From assembly GCF_000024025.1 (NCBI RefSeq), contig NC_013131.1, positions 434,001 to 498,000 of the forward strand: a DNA stretch of 64,000 bases, written 5' to 3'. The notes under the pieces are model-generated. The model was not told the DNA's origin, ran no database searches, and saw only the letters and a list, made by a program, of their open reading frames with translations. Source of the stretch: Catenulispora acidiphila DSM 44928 (GTDB taxonomy: Bacteria; Actinomycetota; Actinomycetes; Streptomycetales; Catenulisporaceae). Of this stretch, positions 16,664 to 25,405 are shown piece after piece. The translations under genes were made by a program, and so were the position numbers. Each line of letters opens with the position of its first letter. Within the stretch, counting starts at the first letter, position 1.

Positions 16664-17374
16664 ATGCCCACTGCTGTCGTCATCGGTGTAGGTCCTGGCC
16701 TTGGCATGTCCATAGCCCGGCGTTTCGGCGGCGCCGGCCACTCGGTCGCGCTCGTCTCGCGATCGGACGCCCGGCACGCCGACTATCTGGCTGAGCTGGC
16801 TTCGGCGGGGATCGAGAGCGAGGCGTTCGTCGCCGACGTCAACGACCGGGAGCAGGTGGGCTCGGTCGTGGACGCGATCGAGGCGAAGCACGGCATCGAC
16901 GTCCTCTACTACGGCCCGGGCGCCAGTGACGTCTCGCAGCCCGCGCCGATCACCGAGACGACCGCAGACGAGGTCCGCGCGTCGATGGGTGTCGTGTACG
17001 CCGCAGTCGACATCGTCGGTCGGGTACTCCCGGGCATGATGGCGCGCGGCCGCGGCGGGCTGCTGTTCGCCGGCGGCCTCAGCGCTGTGGTGCCGGTTCC
17101 TTCCCTCGGCGCCCTCGCCGTCACCTCGGCTGCTTTGCGCAACTACGCCCTGACTCTCAACGCGGGCCTGGCGGACACCGGCGTCTACGCCGGCACGCTC
17201 ATCATCGGCGGGCTCATCGAGCGCGGGGACATCCACGGCTTCGTCGTGGCGCACCCGGAGATGTTCGGGCACGTGCCGTTGCGAACGCTGAATCCGGACG
17301 ACATCGCCGCCGCCGCGTGGGAGATGTACGCCGCTCGCGACCGTGCCGAGGAGACCTTCAGTGTCCTGAGTTGA
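16664..17374 (+). CDS. SDR-fold protein lacking the catalytic Tyr/Lys
   Basis: 236 residues, ATG start with GGAAAGG upstream. GVGPGLG at residues 8-14 is the Rossmann NAD(P) motif, followed by the SDR fold. Where classical SDR enzymes have YxxxK, this protein reads LAVTSAALRNY (151-161), so Tyr is Leu and Lys is Ser by my alignment. It may bind the cofactor without classical reductase chemistry, or act as a sensor. It is controlled by the twin operators shared with the divergent TetR gene. Confidence 0.75.
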   Translation: MPTAVVIGVGPGLGMSIARRFGGAGHSVALVSRSDARHADYLAELASAGIESEAFVADVNDREQVGSVVDAIEAKHGIDVLYYGPGASDVSQPAPITETTADEVRASMGVVYAAVDIVGRVLPGMMARGRGGLLFAGGLSAVVPVPSLGALAVTSAALRNYALTLNAGLADTGVYAGTLIIGGLIERGDIHGFVVAHPEMFGHVPLRTLNPDDIAAAAWEMYAARDRAEETFSVLS

Positions 17375-17472
17375 TGCTGCGTGGTCTGTCGGCCGCCGGC
17401 CAGTCGGCCAAGCCGGTCAGAGGTTTTACCCGCCCTTTGCCGACATGTCCGAATCCCGAGGAGCAGACTCCA

Positions 17473-17502
17473 AGAGGTATAGACCAACAGGTCTATACCT
17501 CT
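17473..17502. promoter_or_regulatory. Double DasR/HutC-like operator palindrome
   Basis: AGAGGTATAGACC (17473-17485), four bases AACA, then GGTCTATACCTCT (17490-17502): a perfect 13-bp inverted repeat. Each half (AGGTATAGACCA and AGGTCTATACCT) also resembles the TGGTCTAGACCA sites bound by GntR/HutC regulators such as DasR. It could alternatively be the hairpin terminator of the SDR gene 100 bases upstream. It lies about 70 bases before a 29-codon ORF. Confidence 0.55.
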
Positions 17503-17570
17503 CTCGGCCGTACCCCCGGCCGGGCGAAACGCACCAGACCCCCAGCTCATCCACGGTTAGGGAGGCATCA

Positions 17571-17660
17571 ATGCGTTCAGCGTTCAGGTACTTCGGATTC
17601 CTCGCGGCGATCACACTGGCTCTCGTGGCCCGCATCGGAAGCGCTCACGATAACGGCTAG
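17571..17660 (+). CDS. 29-residue membrane or secreted peptide
   Basis: An ATG with a perfect GGGAGG five bases upstream opens a 29-codon frame. The peptide starts MRSAFRYFGF, has a hydrophobic core LAAITLALVA and ends with a polar tail HDNG, so it would be a small membrane peptide. The strong ribosome site and the operator-like palindrome upstream argue that it is real. I recognise no family. Confidence 0.5.
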   Translation: MRSAFRYFGFLAAITLALVARIGSAHDNG

Positions 17661-17735
17661 CCCTCACGCGCATCTCGCCCACTGAATGCCGCAGGCGGGC
17701 GGATCGTCGTCCGGTCCGCCCGCCCGCGGCATGCA

Positions 17736-18164
17736 TCACCGGAAGGCCGCCACGAACCGCCGTTGCCAGGGCGTCTCCACGGCATGCGGCGAGTAGTGCT
17801 CCCGCACGTAAGCGACTGCGGCATCAGGCGCGACGCCGTCGAGTACTGCGATACACGCCAGTGCCGTCCCTGTACGTCCACGACCGCCGGCGCACGCGAC
17901 CTCGACGCGTTCGGTCTCGCAGCGCTGCCAAGCCTCCACGAAACACTCGCGCGCCGCCGCCCGATCCGCCGGAAGACGGAAGTCGGGCCAGCGGACCCAG
18001 CGGCTCTCCCACGAGACGTCCGGCGGCTGCTTGCCGAGCAGGTACACCGCGAAGCTCGGCGCCGGACCGTCGGGCATCGGACGGCTCAAGCCACGGCCGC
18101 GGATCAGCCGACCGGAGGGGAGGTGGAGCACACCGTCCGCGGCCGGATCCCAGAGCTCTGCCAT
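17736..18164 (-). CDS. Protein-tyrosine/dual-specificity phosphatase-like protein
   Basis: 142 residues. The P-loop is C91-A-G-G-R-G-R97 followed by TG, the CX5R signature; the His that usually precedes the Cys is Ala90. Asp61 in WPDFRLP is positioned to be the general acid. It is a small cytoplasmic phosphatase common in actinomycetes. Substrate unknown. It is separated by only 23 bases from the MgtC gene upstream on the same strand, so they may be co-transcribed. Confidence 0.8.
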   Translation of the reverse strand: MAELWDPAADGVLHLPSGRLIRGRGLSRPMPDGPAPSFAVYLLGKQPPDVSWESRWVRWPDFRLPADRAAARECFVEAWQRCETERVEVACAGGRGRTGTALACIAVLDGVAPDAAVAYVREHYSPHAVETPWQRRFVAAFR

Positions 18165-18187
18165 AGCGCGATCTTAAGCCGCTGCTG

Positions 18188-18937
18188 TCATGTGAACTCG
18201 TCGTCTTCGTGGTTGTACGCGACCGCGACGATCCCCGAGGTGTCGACCAACTGCTCGGTCAGCGCGTTGGCGTTGCCGCGGCCGTGCAGCGTGAGCACGA
18301 CCTCGACCGTGTGCGGATGCGCGCCGGGCTCGCGCTGGGCGTCCCGCTCGTCGTGTCCCGTGCCGCTGAAGGAGGCGACGAAGAAGCCGGCGCCGGTGCA
18401 GATGTCGAGGATGGTGCGGAGTAACCCTCTGCCGTCCTGGTACTCGATGCGGTAGGTCACCGGCGGCGTGCGCAGTGCGGGCATCCAGTGGGTCAGCGGG
18501 CGCAATCCGTAGCACACCACGAAATACGCGACCGTCGTGAGCAACGCCAGCAGTCCCAGGCCGGCGCCCGCCGCCGCGCCGACGCCGGCGGTCAACCACA
18601 TCGCGGCCGCGGTGGTCAGGCCGCGGACGCTGTCGCGGCGCATGAAGATCACGCCGCCGCCGATGAAGCCGAGTCCGGAGACGATCTGCGCCGCGACCCG
18701 CGAGGGGTCGAGCTGGACCAGTCCCGGGCGCAGCACGTCCGTGAAGCCGTACTTGCTCACCAGCATGAACAGCGCGGCTCCCAGGCCGATGATCGTGTAG
18801 GTGCGCAAGCCCGCGGCCTTCTGCCGGATCTCGCGTTCCAGCCCGATCGCCGAGGACAGCACCAGGGCCGTCGTCAGCTCTCCGACCTGCGTCCAGCCCT
18901 GCCCGGTCGGTTCCTCCCACAAGATCGATGCGCTCAT
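18188..18937 (-). CDS. MgtC/SapB family membrane protein
   Basis: 249 residues from the ATG at 18937; no good Shine-Dalgarno. The N-terminal part has four to five membrane helices with the MgtC signature SSAIGLEREIRQKAAGLRTYTIIGLGAALF and GLGFIGGGVIF. The C-terminal ~90 residues are an ACT-like cytoplasmic domain (VEVVLTLHGRGNANALTEQLVDTSGIV). MgtC proteins modulate magnesium homeostasis or ATP synthase in pathogens; the role in actinomycetes is unclear. Divergent from the CYTH gene at 19076. Confidence 0.85.
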   Translation of the reverse strand: MSASILWEEPTGQGWTQVGELTTALVLSSAIGLEREIRQKAAGLRTYTIIGLGAALFMLVSKYGFTDVLRPGLVQLDPSRVAAQIVSGLGFIGGGVIFMRRDSVRGLTTAAAMWLTAGVGAAAGAGLGLLALLTTVAYFVVCYGLRPLTHWMPALRTPPVTYRIEYQDGRGLLRTILDICTGAGFFVASFSGTGHDERDAQREPGAHPHTVEVVLTLHGRGNANALTEQLVDTSGIVAVAYNHEDDEFT

Positions 18938-19075
18938 TGCGCCATTTTGCCCGCTGTGGCTCCGCTCACAGGAGAGCGTCAGACCTCGAATATCGGTGCG
19001 TCTTGCTGCATAATGGATTCTTTGTGCGTCGCCGCAGCTCGGCGGCGGTGGAGTCAGCGGGGAGGTGGGCGGGCT

Positions 19076-19852
19076 ATGAAGGCCTTGCGCAAACCCGAGC
19101 GCCACGCTGCCCGGCAGGCCTGGCGGATGCCCGGCGCCGACCTGGACCGGATGTTCACCCTGGTCCGCGCCGTGGGACAGGTGGAACTGAAGTTCACGGT
19201 CGCCGACGCGTCCTTCGACGCCGTCCGCGGCCTCCTTGGCGTGGGCGTCGAGCGCGTCCGCAACGTCTACTACCTCGACACCCCCGACCTGACCCTGCGC
19301 CGCCACGGAGTCCTGGCCCGAGTCCGCGGCGGACAGCGCCCCAACGACTCGGTGGTCAAACTGCGCCCGATAGACCCCGGCCGCGTCCCGACCGCCATGC
19401 TCCGCTGCGAGGACTTCACGGTCGAGGTCGACGTGACCCCCGACAGCTTCATCTGCTCCGGCGCCCTCAAACAACGCCTCCCCGGCAACGCCGTCGAACG
19501 CGCCGTCGCCGCCCGCACCCCCCTGCGCACCCTGTTCTCCGAGGACCAGATCGCCCTCCTCGACAGCCGCCTGTCCGGCCGCCTCACCATCGACGACCTC
19601 GACCCCCTCGGCCCGGTCGAAGTCCACCGCACCCGCCCCCGCGACGGCGAACCAGGCCGCGGCCTGGAACTCCAGGAATGGCTCTACCCCGACGGCTCAC
19701 TACTGCTCGAGGTATCGACCCGCTGCACCGCCACCGACCTCCTCCAAACCGCGATTCAGGCCAAGGCCCTCCTGGACGAGCACGGCATCCAGCAGGCGGG
19801 CCCATGCCCGACCAAGGCCGACACGACGCTGGACTACTTCACGCGCCAGTGA
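19076..19852 (+). CDS. CYTH-like domain protein
   Basis: 258 residues from ATG 19076 (GGAGG ten bases upstream). GQVELKFTVAD near residue 40 and the strand pattern NVYYLDTPDLTLRRHGVLARVR, VVKLRP and LLLEVSTRC fit the tunnel-shaped CYTH fold (class IV adenylate cyclase / thiamine triphosphatase / polyphosphate-binding). The paired acidic and basic residues inside the tunnel are partly present, so substrate is probably a triphosphate or polyphosphate, but enzyme activity cannot be assigned. The second half shows an extreme preference for C-ending codons. Confidence 0.7.
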   Translation: MKALRKPERHAARQAWRMPGADLDRMFTLVRAVGQVELKFTVADASFDAVRGLLGVGVERVRNVYYLDTPDLTLRRHGVLARVRGGQRPNDSVVKLRPIDPGRVPTAMLRCEDFTVEVDVTPDSFICSGALKQRLPGNAVERAVAARTPLRTLFSEDQIALLDSRLSGRLTIDDLDPLGPVEVHRTRPRDGEPGRGLELQEWLYPDGSLLLEVSTRCTATDLLQTAIQAKALLDEHGIQQAGPCPTKADTTLDYFTRQ

Positions 19853-20258
19853 GGGGAGTGCTGCTCGTTGGTGGGTGCTTGCGGGTGTTGCTTGCTGATG
19901 CAGCCTCGGCAGCGCCAGCAGGTTCGGGCATCGCCAGTGAGCTGAGCCGGTGGCCGCCTCGCTCTCGCTAGTGCCAGCAGGTTCGGGCATCGCCAGCGAG
20001 CTGGGCCGGTGGCCGACTCACTCTCGCCAGTGCCAGCAAGTTCAGGCATCGCCAGCGAGCTGAGGCGGTGGCCGCCTCGCCCTCGCTAGTGTCAGCAGGT
20101 TCGGGAGTCGCCAGTAAAGTGAGGCGGTCGCCGCCTCACCCTCGCCAGCGCCAGCGTGCTCGCGTGCCGCCAGCGAGCTGAGCCGGTCGCTCTCATCGCC
20201 GCACTCTTGGCAGTGCCAGCGTGCTCGCGTGCCGCCGGCGAGCTGAGGCGGTCGCCTC
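19853..20258. other. Convergent intergenic region filled by a minisatellite
   Basis: 406 bases between the CYTH gene and the MFS gene. Almost all of it is a 59-bp tandem repeat (next entry). Open frames here are produced by the repeat and are not credible genes. Confidence 0.75.
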
Positions 20259-20290
20259 TCACCGTCGCCCCACCTTCGGCAGCGCCAGCG
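19914..20290. repeat. 59-bp tandem repeat (minisatellite), about six copies
   Basis: Units begin with GCCAGCA or GCCAGCG at 19914, 19973, 20032, 20091 and 20150 (spacing exactly 59), then 20215 and 20284 with longer spacing. Each contains a GAGCTGAG(G/C)CGGT block, in copies 5 and 6 next to GTGCTCGCGTGCC. The last copies run into the 3' end of the MFS gene, so the final codons and stop at 20259 are repeat-derived. Confidence 0.9.
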
Positions 20291-21752
20291 TGCCCAGCGT
20301 CGTCACCGCCAGCAGTGCCACCGAGATCAGTAGGCTGACATGTAGTCCGGTCACGAACCCGCCGTGCTGCGCGACCAGCGCACCGAACCCTGCCACCGCG
20401 AGTGCGCCGCCGGTCTGCCGGAAGGAGTTGAGCACTCCTCCCGCCAGGCCGGCTCGCTCCGGTGCGATGCCGCTGAGCATCATCGCGGTGAGTGAGGGCA
20501 CTGCGAAGCCGAGTCCGCCGGCCAGTGGCAGCAGCAACAGTGCCAACTCCAGGGCGCTCGTGTGGGTGTTCACCAGCAGTAGGACCAGCAGTCCCGCAGC
20601 GCAGGCGAGCTGTCCCACGAGCACCGGTGTGCGCGCGCCCCAGCGTGCGGCGGCGCGGGCGGAGAACAGGTTCGTGATCGTGCACAGGATGGCGGTCGGC
20701 ATGAACACCAGGCCGGCGCCGACTGCCGAGCGTCCCAGGATGTCCTGGGCGAACAGGCCGAAGACGAAGATCAGTCCATAGTACGCCGCGTTGACCACGA
20801 AGCCGACCGCCAGGCACACCGCCACGACCCGGTCGCGCAGCAGTCCCAGCGGCAGCATCGGCTCCGTCGCGCGGTGCTCGACCACGCCGAACGCGCCGAA
20901 CGACACCAGCGCCAGCAGCACGCTCGCCCACGCCTGCGGACGTCCGAAGCCCGAAGCGCCTCCGGAGATCACGCCATAAGTCAGGGCCGCCAGACCGACG
21001 ATCGCAGTGAGCTGACCCGGCAGGTCCAGCGGTGCCGGACGCCGCACCGAGCGCTCGGTACGCCGCAGCGCGCCCAGGATGACCAAGCCCACCGGAAGGT
21101 TCAGGAAGAAGATCGACCGCCAGCTCACCGAGCTGGTGAGCGCACCGCCGAGCACCGGACCGACCGCCGTGGACGCCGCACCGGCCATCGTCCACTGCGC
21201 GATCGCCGCCGCTCGTGCCGACGCGTCCGGAAACGCCTGCCGCACCAACGCCAACGACGACGGCAGCATCAACGCCGCCGCACTGCCCTGCACCAACCGC
21301 GCCCCGATCAGGAAGCCGAGCGACGGCGCCAATCCGCACGCCACGGAAGCCAGCGTGAACGCGGCGGCTCCACCCCCATACAAGCGACTCGCGCCGAGCC
21401 GGTCCGAGAACGCACCGGCAGACAGCAGCAGCGCGGCGAACATCAGCGTGTAGGCATCAACGATCCACTGCAACCCCGCCGTGGACCCGCCGAGCCCGCG
21501 ACCGACCGCCGGCAGCGCGACGTTCACCGCCGAAGCATCCAGCGCGATCATCACGAAACCGAGCAGCGCGGCGAAGAGCGTGAGCTTCGGCGACCCGACG
21601 GAGCGCGCAGAGCCAGAGCTAGATCCAGAGCCAGATCCCGAGCGAGCGTCAGAGTCAAAGCGAGCCTCAGCCCCAGAACCGACCCGCTCGGCATCACGAG
21701 CGAGCGAATCTGTCTGCGGCATCGACATCGATACGTTGTCGGCGATAGCCAC
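20259..21752 (-). CDS. MFS exporter, DHA2-type (divergent from MmyB-type regulator)
   Basis: 497 residues. Residues 1-55 are a Ser/Gly/Asp/Arg-rich cytoplasmic tail with an SGSGSGSSSGS run. Then come about 14 helices with family motifs LDASAVNVALPAVG, GAFSDRLGASRLY and GARLVQGSAAALMLPSSLALV. It should be a proton-coupled efflux pump. The C-terminal residues overlap the 59-bp repeat array. It is divergent from the regulator at 21920, which probably controls it. Confidence 0.86.
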   Translation of the reverse strand: MAIADNVSMSMPQTDSLARDAERVGSGAEARFDSDARSGSGSGSSSGSARSVGSPKLTLFAALLGFVMIALDASAVNVALPAVGRGLGGSTAGLQWIVDAYTLMFAALLLSAGAFSDRLGASRLYGGGAAAFTLASVACGLAPSLGFLIGARLVQGSAAALMLPSSLALVRQAFPDASARAAAIAQWTMAGAASTAVGPVLGGALTSSVSWRSIFFLNLPVGLVILGALRRTERSVRRPAPLDLPGQLTAIVGLAALTYGVISGGASGFGRPQAWASVLLALVSFGAFGVVEHRATEPMLPLGLLRDRVVAVCLAVGFVVNAAYYGLIFVFGLFAQDILGRSAVGAGLVFMPTAILCTITNLFSARAAARWGARTPVLVGQLACAAGLLVLLLVNTHTSALELALLLLPLAGGLGFAVPSLTAMMLSGIAPERAGLAGGVLNSFRQTGGALAVAGFGALVAQHGGFVTGLHVSLLISVALLAVTTLGTLALPKVGRR

Positions 21753-21919
21753 CGTGGTCCCCTCTCACGGCCCGCCGGTCTGGCGGCCCGCGAATCCACC
21801 GTCCCAAAACCGGCCCTCAGCAGGCAGACCGCAGTGTTCCGGGGTGCGGCAGCGGGGGGTGCGACAGGGCCCCTCTCACGCCTTCCGCCAGCCCGGTCTG
21901 CTTTGGCAGACTCGGGATC

Positions 21920-22831
21920 ATGACCGAGCAGCAGCCTGAACTCGGCAGATTCCTGCGGGCCAGACGGGCCGGCGTCGCCCCGGCCGACCTCGGCCTGCCG
22001 CTGGGCACGGGGACCCGCCGCACACCGGGTCTGCGCCGCGAGGAACTCGCCGCGCTCGCCGGCGTCAGCATCGACTACTACATCCGGCTGGAGCGCGGGA
22101 AGGAGACGCGGCCGAGCCCGGCCGTCGTCGACGCGCTCGGCCGCGCCCTGCGCCTGGACCCCGAAGAACTCGCCTACCTGCGCGAACTGGCCGCCCAAGC
22201 CGCCCGCGGCGGCGCACCGACCCGGCAGCGTCCCGCCGCCTCGCGCGCCGTGCGCCCGACCCTGCGCCGGCTGCTCGAGACCGTGCGCCCCTGCCCGGCG
22301 TACGTCCTGAGCCGCACGAACGACGTGCTCGCGGCGAACCCCGGCGGCCTGTTCCTGACGCCCGGCATGGTGGATTGGCCGGAGAAGAAGCGCAACACGA
22401 TCCGCTACACCTTCCTGCACCCGCAGGCGCGCACGCTGTGGCCGGACTGGGATATCAAGGCCCGCGCATGCGTCGCGCACCTGCGTGCCGTCGCCGGTAC
22501 CGACCCCGACGACCCCGAACTGGCTGCCATCGTCGGCGAACTCGCGGTCAAGAGCCCGGAGTTCAGCCACATGTGGGAGCGCTACGACGTGCGCCGCGTC
22601 GGCAACGGCCAGAAGACCTTCCTGCACCCGATCGTCGGCACGATGACCCTGTGCCACGAGGTGATGGAGATCAACCACACCGGCGGCGGCCGCATCGTCG
22701 TCTACAGCGCCGAGCCGGGCACCCCGGACCACGACGCCATGGTGCTGCTCGACATGGAGGCCGCCACGGCGCTCGCCTCCCGGTCGAACGCCTCGGGCGC
22801 CGTCAGCGTCGACGCTGATCGGGACGGCTGA
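21920..22831 (+). CDS. XRE regulator with MmyB-like ligand-binding domain
   Basis: 303 residues. The N-terminal HTH carries the actinomycete signature RTPGLRREELAALAGVSIDYYIRLERGKETRPS. The C-terminal domain (SRTNDVLAANP, NTIRYTFLHPQARTLWPDW, FSHMWERYDVR, HPIVGTMTLCHEVMEI) is the MmyB-like PAS-related domain thought to bind a fatty acid or other small ligand. Divergent from the MFS gene ending at 20259, so it probably regulates that exporter. An 11-base element CCCCTCTCACG occurs at 21759 and 21870 between the two genes and may be the operator. Confidence 0.88.
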   Translation: MTEQQPELGRFLRARRAGVAPADLGLPLGTGTRRTPGLRREELAALAGVSIDYYIRLERGKETRPSPAVVDALGRALRLDPEELAYLRELAAQAARGGAPTRQRPAASRAVRPTLRRLLETVRPCPAYVLSRTNDVLAANPGGLFLTPGMVDWPEKKRNTIRYTFLHPQARTLWPDWDIKARACVAHLRAVAGTDPDDPELAAIVGELAVKSPEFSHMWERYDVRRVGNGQKTFLHPIVGTMTLCHEVMEINHTGGGRIVVYSAEPGTPDHDAMVLLDMEAATALASRSNASGAVSVDADRDG

Positions 22832-22832
22832 G

Positions 22833-22851
22833 GGCGGTCCGTCCGACCGCC
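22833..22851 (+). terminator. Short stem-loop after the MmyB-type gene
   Basis: GGCGGTC (22833-22839) pairs with GACCGCC (22845-22851) around five bases, directly after the stop codon. It is a modest terminator candidate. Confidence 0.4.
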
Positions 22852-22965
22852 GAGGCAAGAAACTCCGCCGCTCCTTACAACCAAAACACACCCTGGCGTC
22901 GTCAGTGTGGATGAGACGGCAGTCCTGTGCCGGCCTCATCGACGGTCGTGGATCAGGAGTGGTTG

Positions 22966-24864
22966 ATGAGCGCTGGCACAGCGGTCCCCGACGCGGCGGA
23001 ATCGGTCGGGGAGCTCAAACCCAGCCGCAGGTCGCGCCGCTCGGCTCCGGACTTTGCCTCCTCCCTCTTGCGCAGGGACGTCTTCGGCGTGCGCCTCGGC
23101 GTGCTGCTGCTGATCCTGCCGGTCATCCTGGCCGGGCTCGGGATGCAGCTGACCAGCCGCCAGGGCTGGAACCATCCGCCGGACAGCCGCTATTACGTGG
23201 CGATGATGGCGCGCGACGTCGGCTACTCGTGGTCGCATTCGATCCACGCCGAGCTGCGGGTCCAGCCGGACAACCACCTGTCGCCGTGGTACTTCGCCGA
23301 CAACGACCCCACCTGGCAGATGGTGCGCACCAGGCTGCTGTATCCGGTGCTGTCCGTGCCGTTCATCTGGATGTGGGGTCTGTCCGGCGGCTCGATGGCG
23401 GTTCCGGTACTCGGCACGGTCCTGTTCTTGTGGGCGACGGCCCGGCTGTTGCAGCGGCTCTACGGTCCGGCGATCGCGGTCATCGTCGCGGGCGGCTTCA
23501 GTCTCACAGTCCCGGTCAACGGATTCACGTGGGCAGGTACCGACACCCTCGCGCTGGGGCTGGCCGCAGTCCTTGTCCTGAATCTGCCGATCGAGCGCCG
23601 GATCGGCAAGGCGAACCTGGTCTGGATCGGCGCGGCGTCGATCTTCATCGCGTTGACGCGGCAGGTCGGGGTGCTCGCTCCGGCGATGGCCGGCGCCGGG
23701 TGGCTGTGGCTGCTGGTGCGCGAACGTCAGTGGCGCAACCGCTGGTTGGGCTCGCTGATCGTGACGGCGGCGACCACCTTCCTGTTCCAGGTCCTGTCGA
23801 TGACGCTCGCGCCGGCCAACACCGCCGGTGTCATCGGCCACGGTGAGACCTCGTACTGGGGTATCTTCCGGGAGTTCGTCCACTACCTGAGGATCGTCAC
23901 CGAAGAAGCCTGCACCTACATGTGGCACAACGACCGGATGCTGTACGCGCTGTTCATCGCGGCGGGCATCTCGGTCCTGGCGCGGTTCAAGTCGGATGCG
24001 ACCGCCGTTTTCGTCGGCGCGGTCGGCGCCACCTACGTCATTACCGCAGGCGTCGGCTTCTCCGGCTTCATGCGCTACGAGATGGTCATGTTCCCCGCCG
24101 CCGCAGTCGCTGCCGGCCAATTGGTCCAGCTGGCGCTCGGCGACCATGTGCGGCAACCGGTCGGAGCGGTCGCCGAGCTGGAACCCGCGCCGACCCGGAC
24201 GCGCACCTGGTTCTCCGACCGTTTCGCTGCCCTGGCGCTCACCAAGCCCGGGCGCTTTCTGGGCCTGAACCTGCAACGGCAGGATCGCTGGAAGCCCCAG
24301 CTGCTCTTCAACTCCCTGGTCCTGGCCATCGTCATCGGCGTTTCGCTCGACGGCTCCTGGTCCTCGACCGTCAACGCTCCCGCCTCGCCGTCTTACGCCG
24401 CAGCCCAGGGCGGCTCCGGCTACGCGGTCCCTCCGCTGGCCAAGCCGTCCGCCGACCAGACGCTGCGCATCATGTTCGCCCAAGCGATCGGGATCGCCCA
24501 CGGCAGCGCTCAGCTCCAGGGCGCGCTCGACTGGACGCACGCGATGCAGTACCGCCCGATGGCGCCCGACCAGCCCGGCTGGCCCAACCGCGCCAAGGAC
24601 GGCACCGCCGTGGTCAACCCCAACTCCATGGGGATGGACATCGACATGTCCGAGGCGTACGGCCGAGGCTTGTCGCTGAACTCGACCGTGAAGCCGGACA
24701 GCGTCAAGATCCTGAGTCGCCAGGTCAGCGAGTACGGCGAGGACGTGGTCTTCACGGTCGAGGACACGTCAGGCAAGGTCCACCAGGGGACGGCGACCAC
24801 GCTGTACCCGATCTGGCACAAGAACGACCCGGCGACGGTGACCGCGCTGGTCTTCGATGCCTGA
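22966..24864 (+). CDS. Polytopic membrane protein, GT-C glycosyltransferase-like
   Basis: 632 residues from the ATG at 22966 with AGGAG seven bases upstream; a GTG at 22927 is less likely. About ten membrane helices occupy residues 40-470, with an extracytoplasmic loop after helix 1 holding HPPDSRYYVAMMARDVGYS and WYFADNDPTWQM. Acidic residues in the first loop and this layout recall GT-C transferases using polyprenyl-linked sugars, but I see no diagnostic motif. The C-terminal ~160 residues are soluble and likely extracellular. No neighbour clarifies the role. Confidence 0.55.
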   Translation: MSAGTAVPDAAESVGELKPSRRSRRSAPDFASSLLRRDVFGVRLGVLLLILPVILAGLGMQLTSRQGWNHPPDSRYYVAMMARDVGYSWSHSIHAELRVQPDNHLSPWYFADNDPTWQMVRTRLLYPVLSVPFIWMWGLSGGSMAVPVLGTVLFLWATARLLQRLYGPAIAVIVAGGFSLTVPVNGFTWAGTDTLALGLAAVLVLNLPIERRIGKANLVWIGAASIFIALTRQVGVLAPAMAGAGWLWLLVRERQWRNRWLGSLIVTAATTFLFQVLSMTLAPANTAGVIGHGETSYWGIFREFVHYLRIVTEEACTYMWHNDRMLYALFIAAGISVLARFKSDATAVFVGAVGATYVITAGVGFSGFMRYEMVMFPAAAVAAGQLVQLALGDHVRQPVGAVAELEPAPTRTRTWFSDRFAALALTKPGRFLGLNLQRQDRWKPQLLFNSLVLAIVIGVSLDGSWSSTVNAPASPSYAAAQGGSGYAVPPLAKPSADQTLRIMFAQAIGIAHGSAQLQGALDWTHAMQYRPMAPDQPGWPNRAKDGTAVVNPNSMGMDIDMSEAYGRGLSLNSTVKPDSVKILSRQVSEYGEDVVFTVEDTSGKVHQGTATTLYPIWHKNDPATVTALVFDA

Positions 24865-24869
24865 TTCGC

Positions 24870-25403
24870 TCAGCCGAGCGGCTCGAGGACGAGGTAGCCG
24901 TCGACGCGGCGGAGCCCGTCCGCGGTGGGATCCGCCGGGAGTGCGTGCCCCAGATTCTGGGCGCGGACCTCGCCGATCCACTGGTCGTGCTGGTATTCGT
25001 GGTTGATCAGCGCGACCAGCAGGTAGCTGCCCACGATCGTCATCTGGCTCGGCGCGCCGACCTGGCCATCGGCGATGGCGCCGATGCGTGCGTGGACGCG
25101 CTGGGCGACGGTGTTGCGGAACGTGGTGAGCCGTTCGACTGTGGGCAGCGCGCCGCGGAACTTCTCCGGGTTCGCCGAGTCCATGAGCTCGTCCAACTCC
25201 GGGTCCGGGCTGGGCTCGGCGGCGGTGAGGTTGCGGATCATGAAGTGCGCGACGTGCGCCTGGTGACCGAGGTGCCAGCCGATGGCGCTGGATTCCTCGT
25301 GGGGGCGCCAGGTCACCTCGTCCGGCGTGAGGTCCGTCCAGAGGTCGTCGGTGTAAGCGCGGGCGCGGTCGTACTCGCGAAGCAGGGCTTTGAGTTCGTG
25401 CAC
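24870..25403 (-). CDS. DinB-family putative metal-dependent protein
   Basis: 177 residues from a GTG start two bases after the upstream MFS stop. His residues in IGWHLGHQAH (H44, H47, H50) and in INHEYQHDQWIGE match the three-His metal site of the DinB four-helix bundle. Members include thiol-dependent transferases (bacillithiol or mycothiol type). Its tight coupling to the SDR and MFS genes suggests a detoxification role, for example thiol conjugation, but this is inference. Confidence 0.75.
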   Translation of the reverse strand: MHELKALLREYDRARAYTDDLWTDLTPDEVTWRPHEESSAIGWHLGHQAHVAHFMIRNLTAAEPSPDPELDELMDSANPEKFRGALPTVERLTTFRNTVAQRVHARIGAIADGQVGAPSQMTIVGSYLLVALINHEYQHDQWIGEVRAQNLGHALPADPTADGLRRVDGYLVLEPLG

Positions 25404-25405
25404 AT

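Noticed and set aside
15980-17272. A longer minus-strand frame reading into the TetR gene
   Set aside because: The TetR domain starts at the ATG at 16552; the upstream part crosses the twin operators and the SDR gene in antisense.
18488-19075. N-terminal extension of the CYTH-like protein
   Set aside because: It is antisense to the MgtC gene and low-complexity in composition; the ATG at 19076 fits the domain start and the divergent promoter gap.
19914-20290. Possible CRISPR array
   Set aside because: The units are contiguous 59-bp tandem copies without unique spacers, and no cas gene is nearby.
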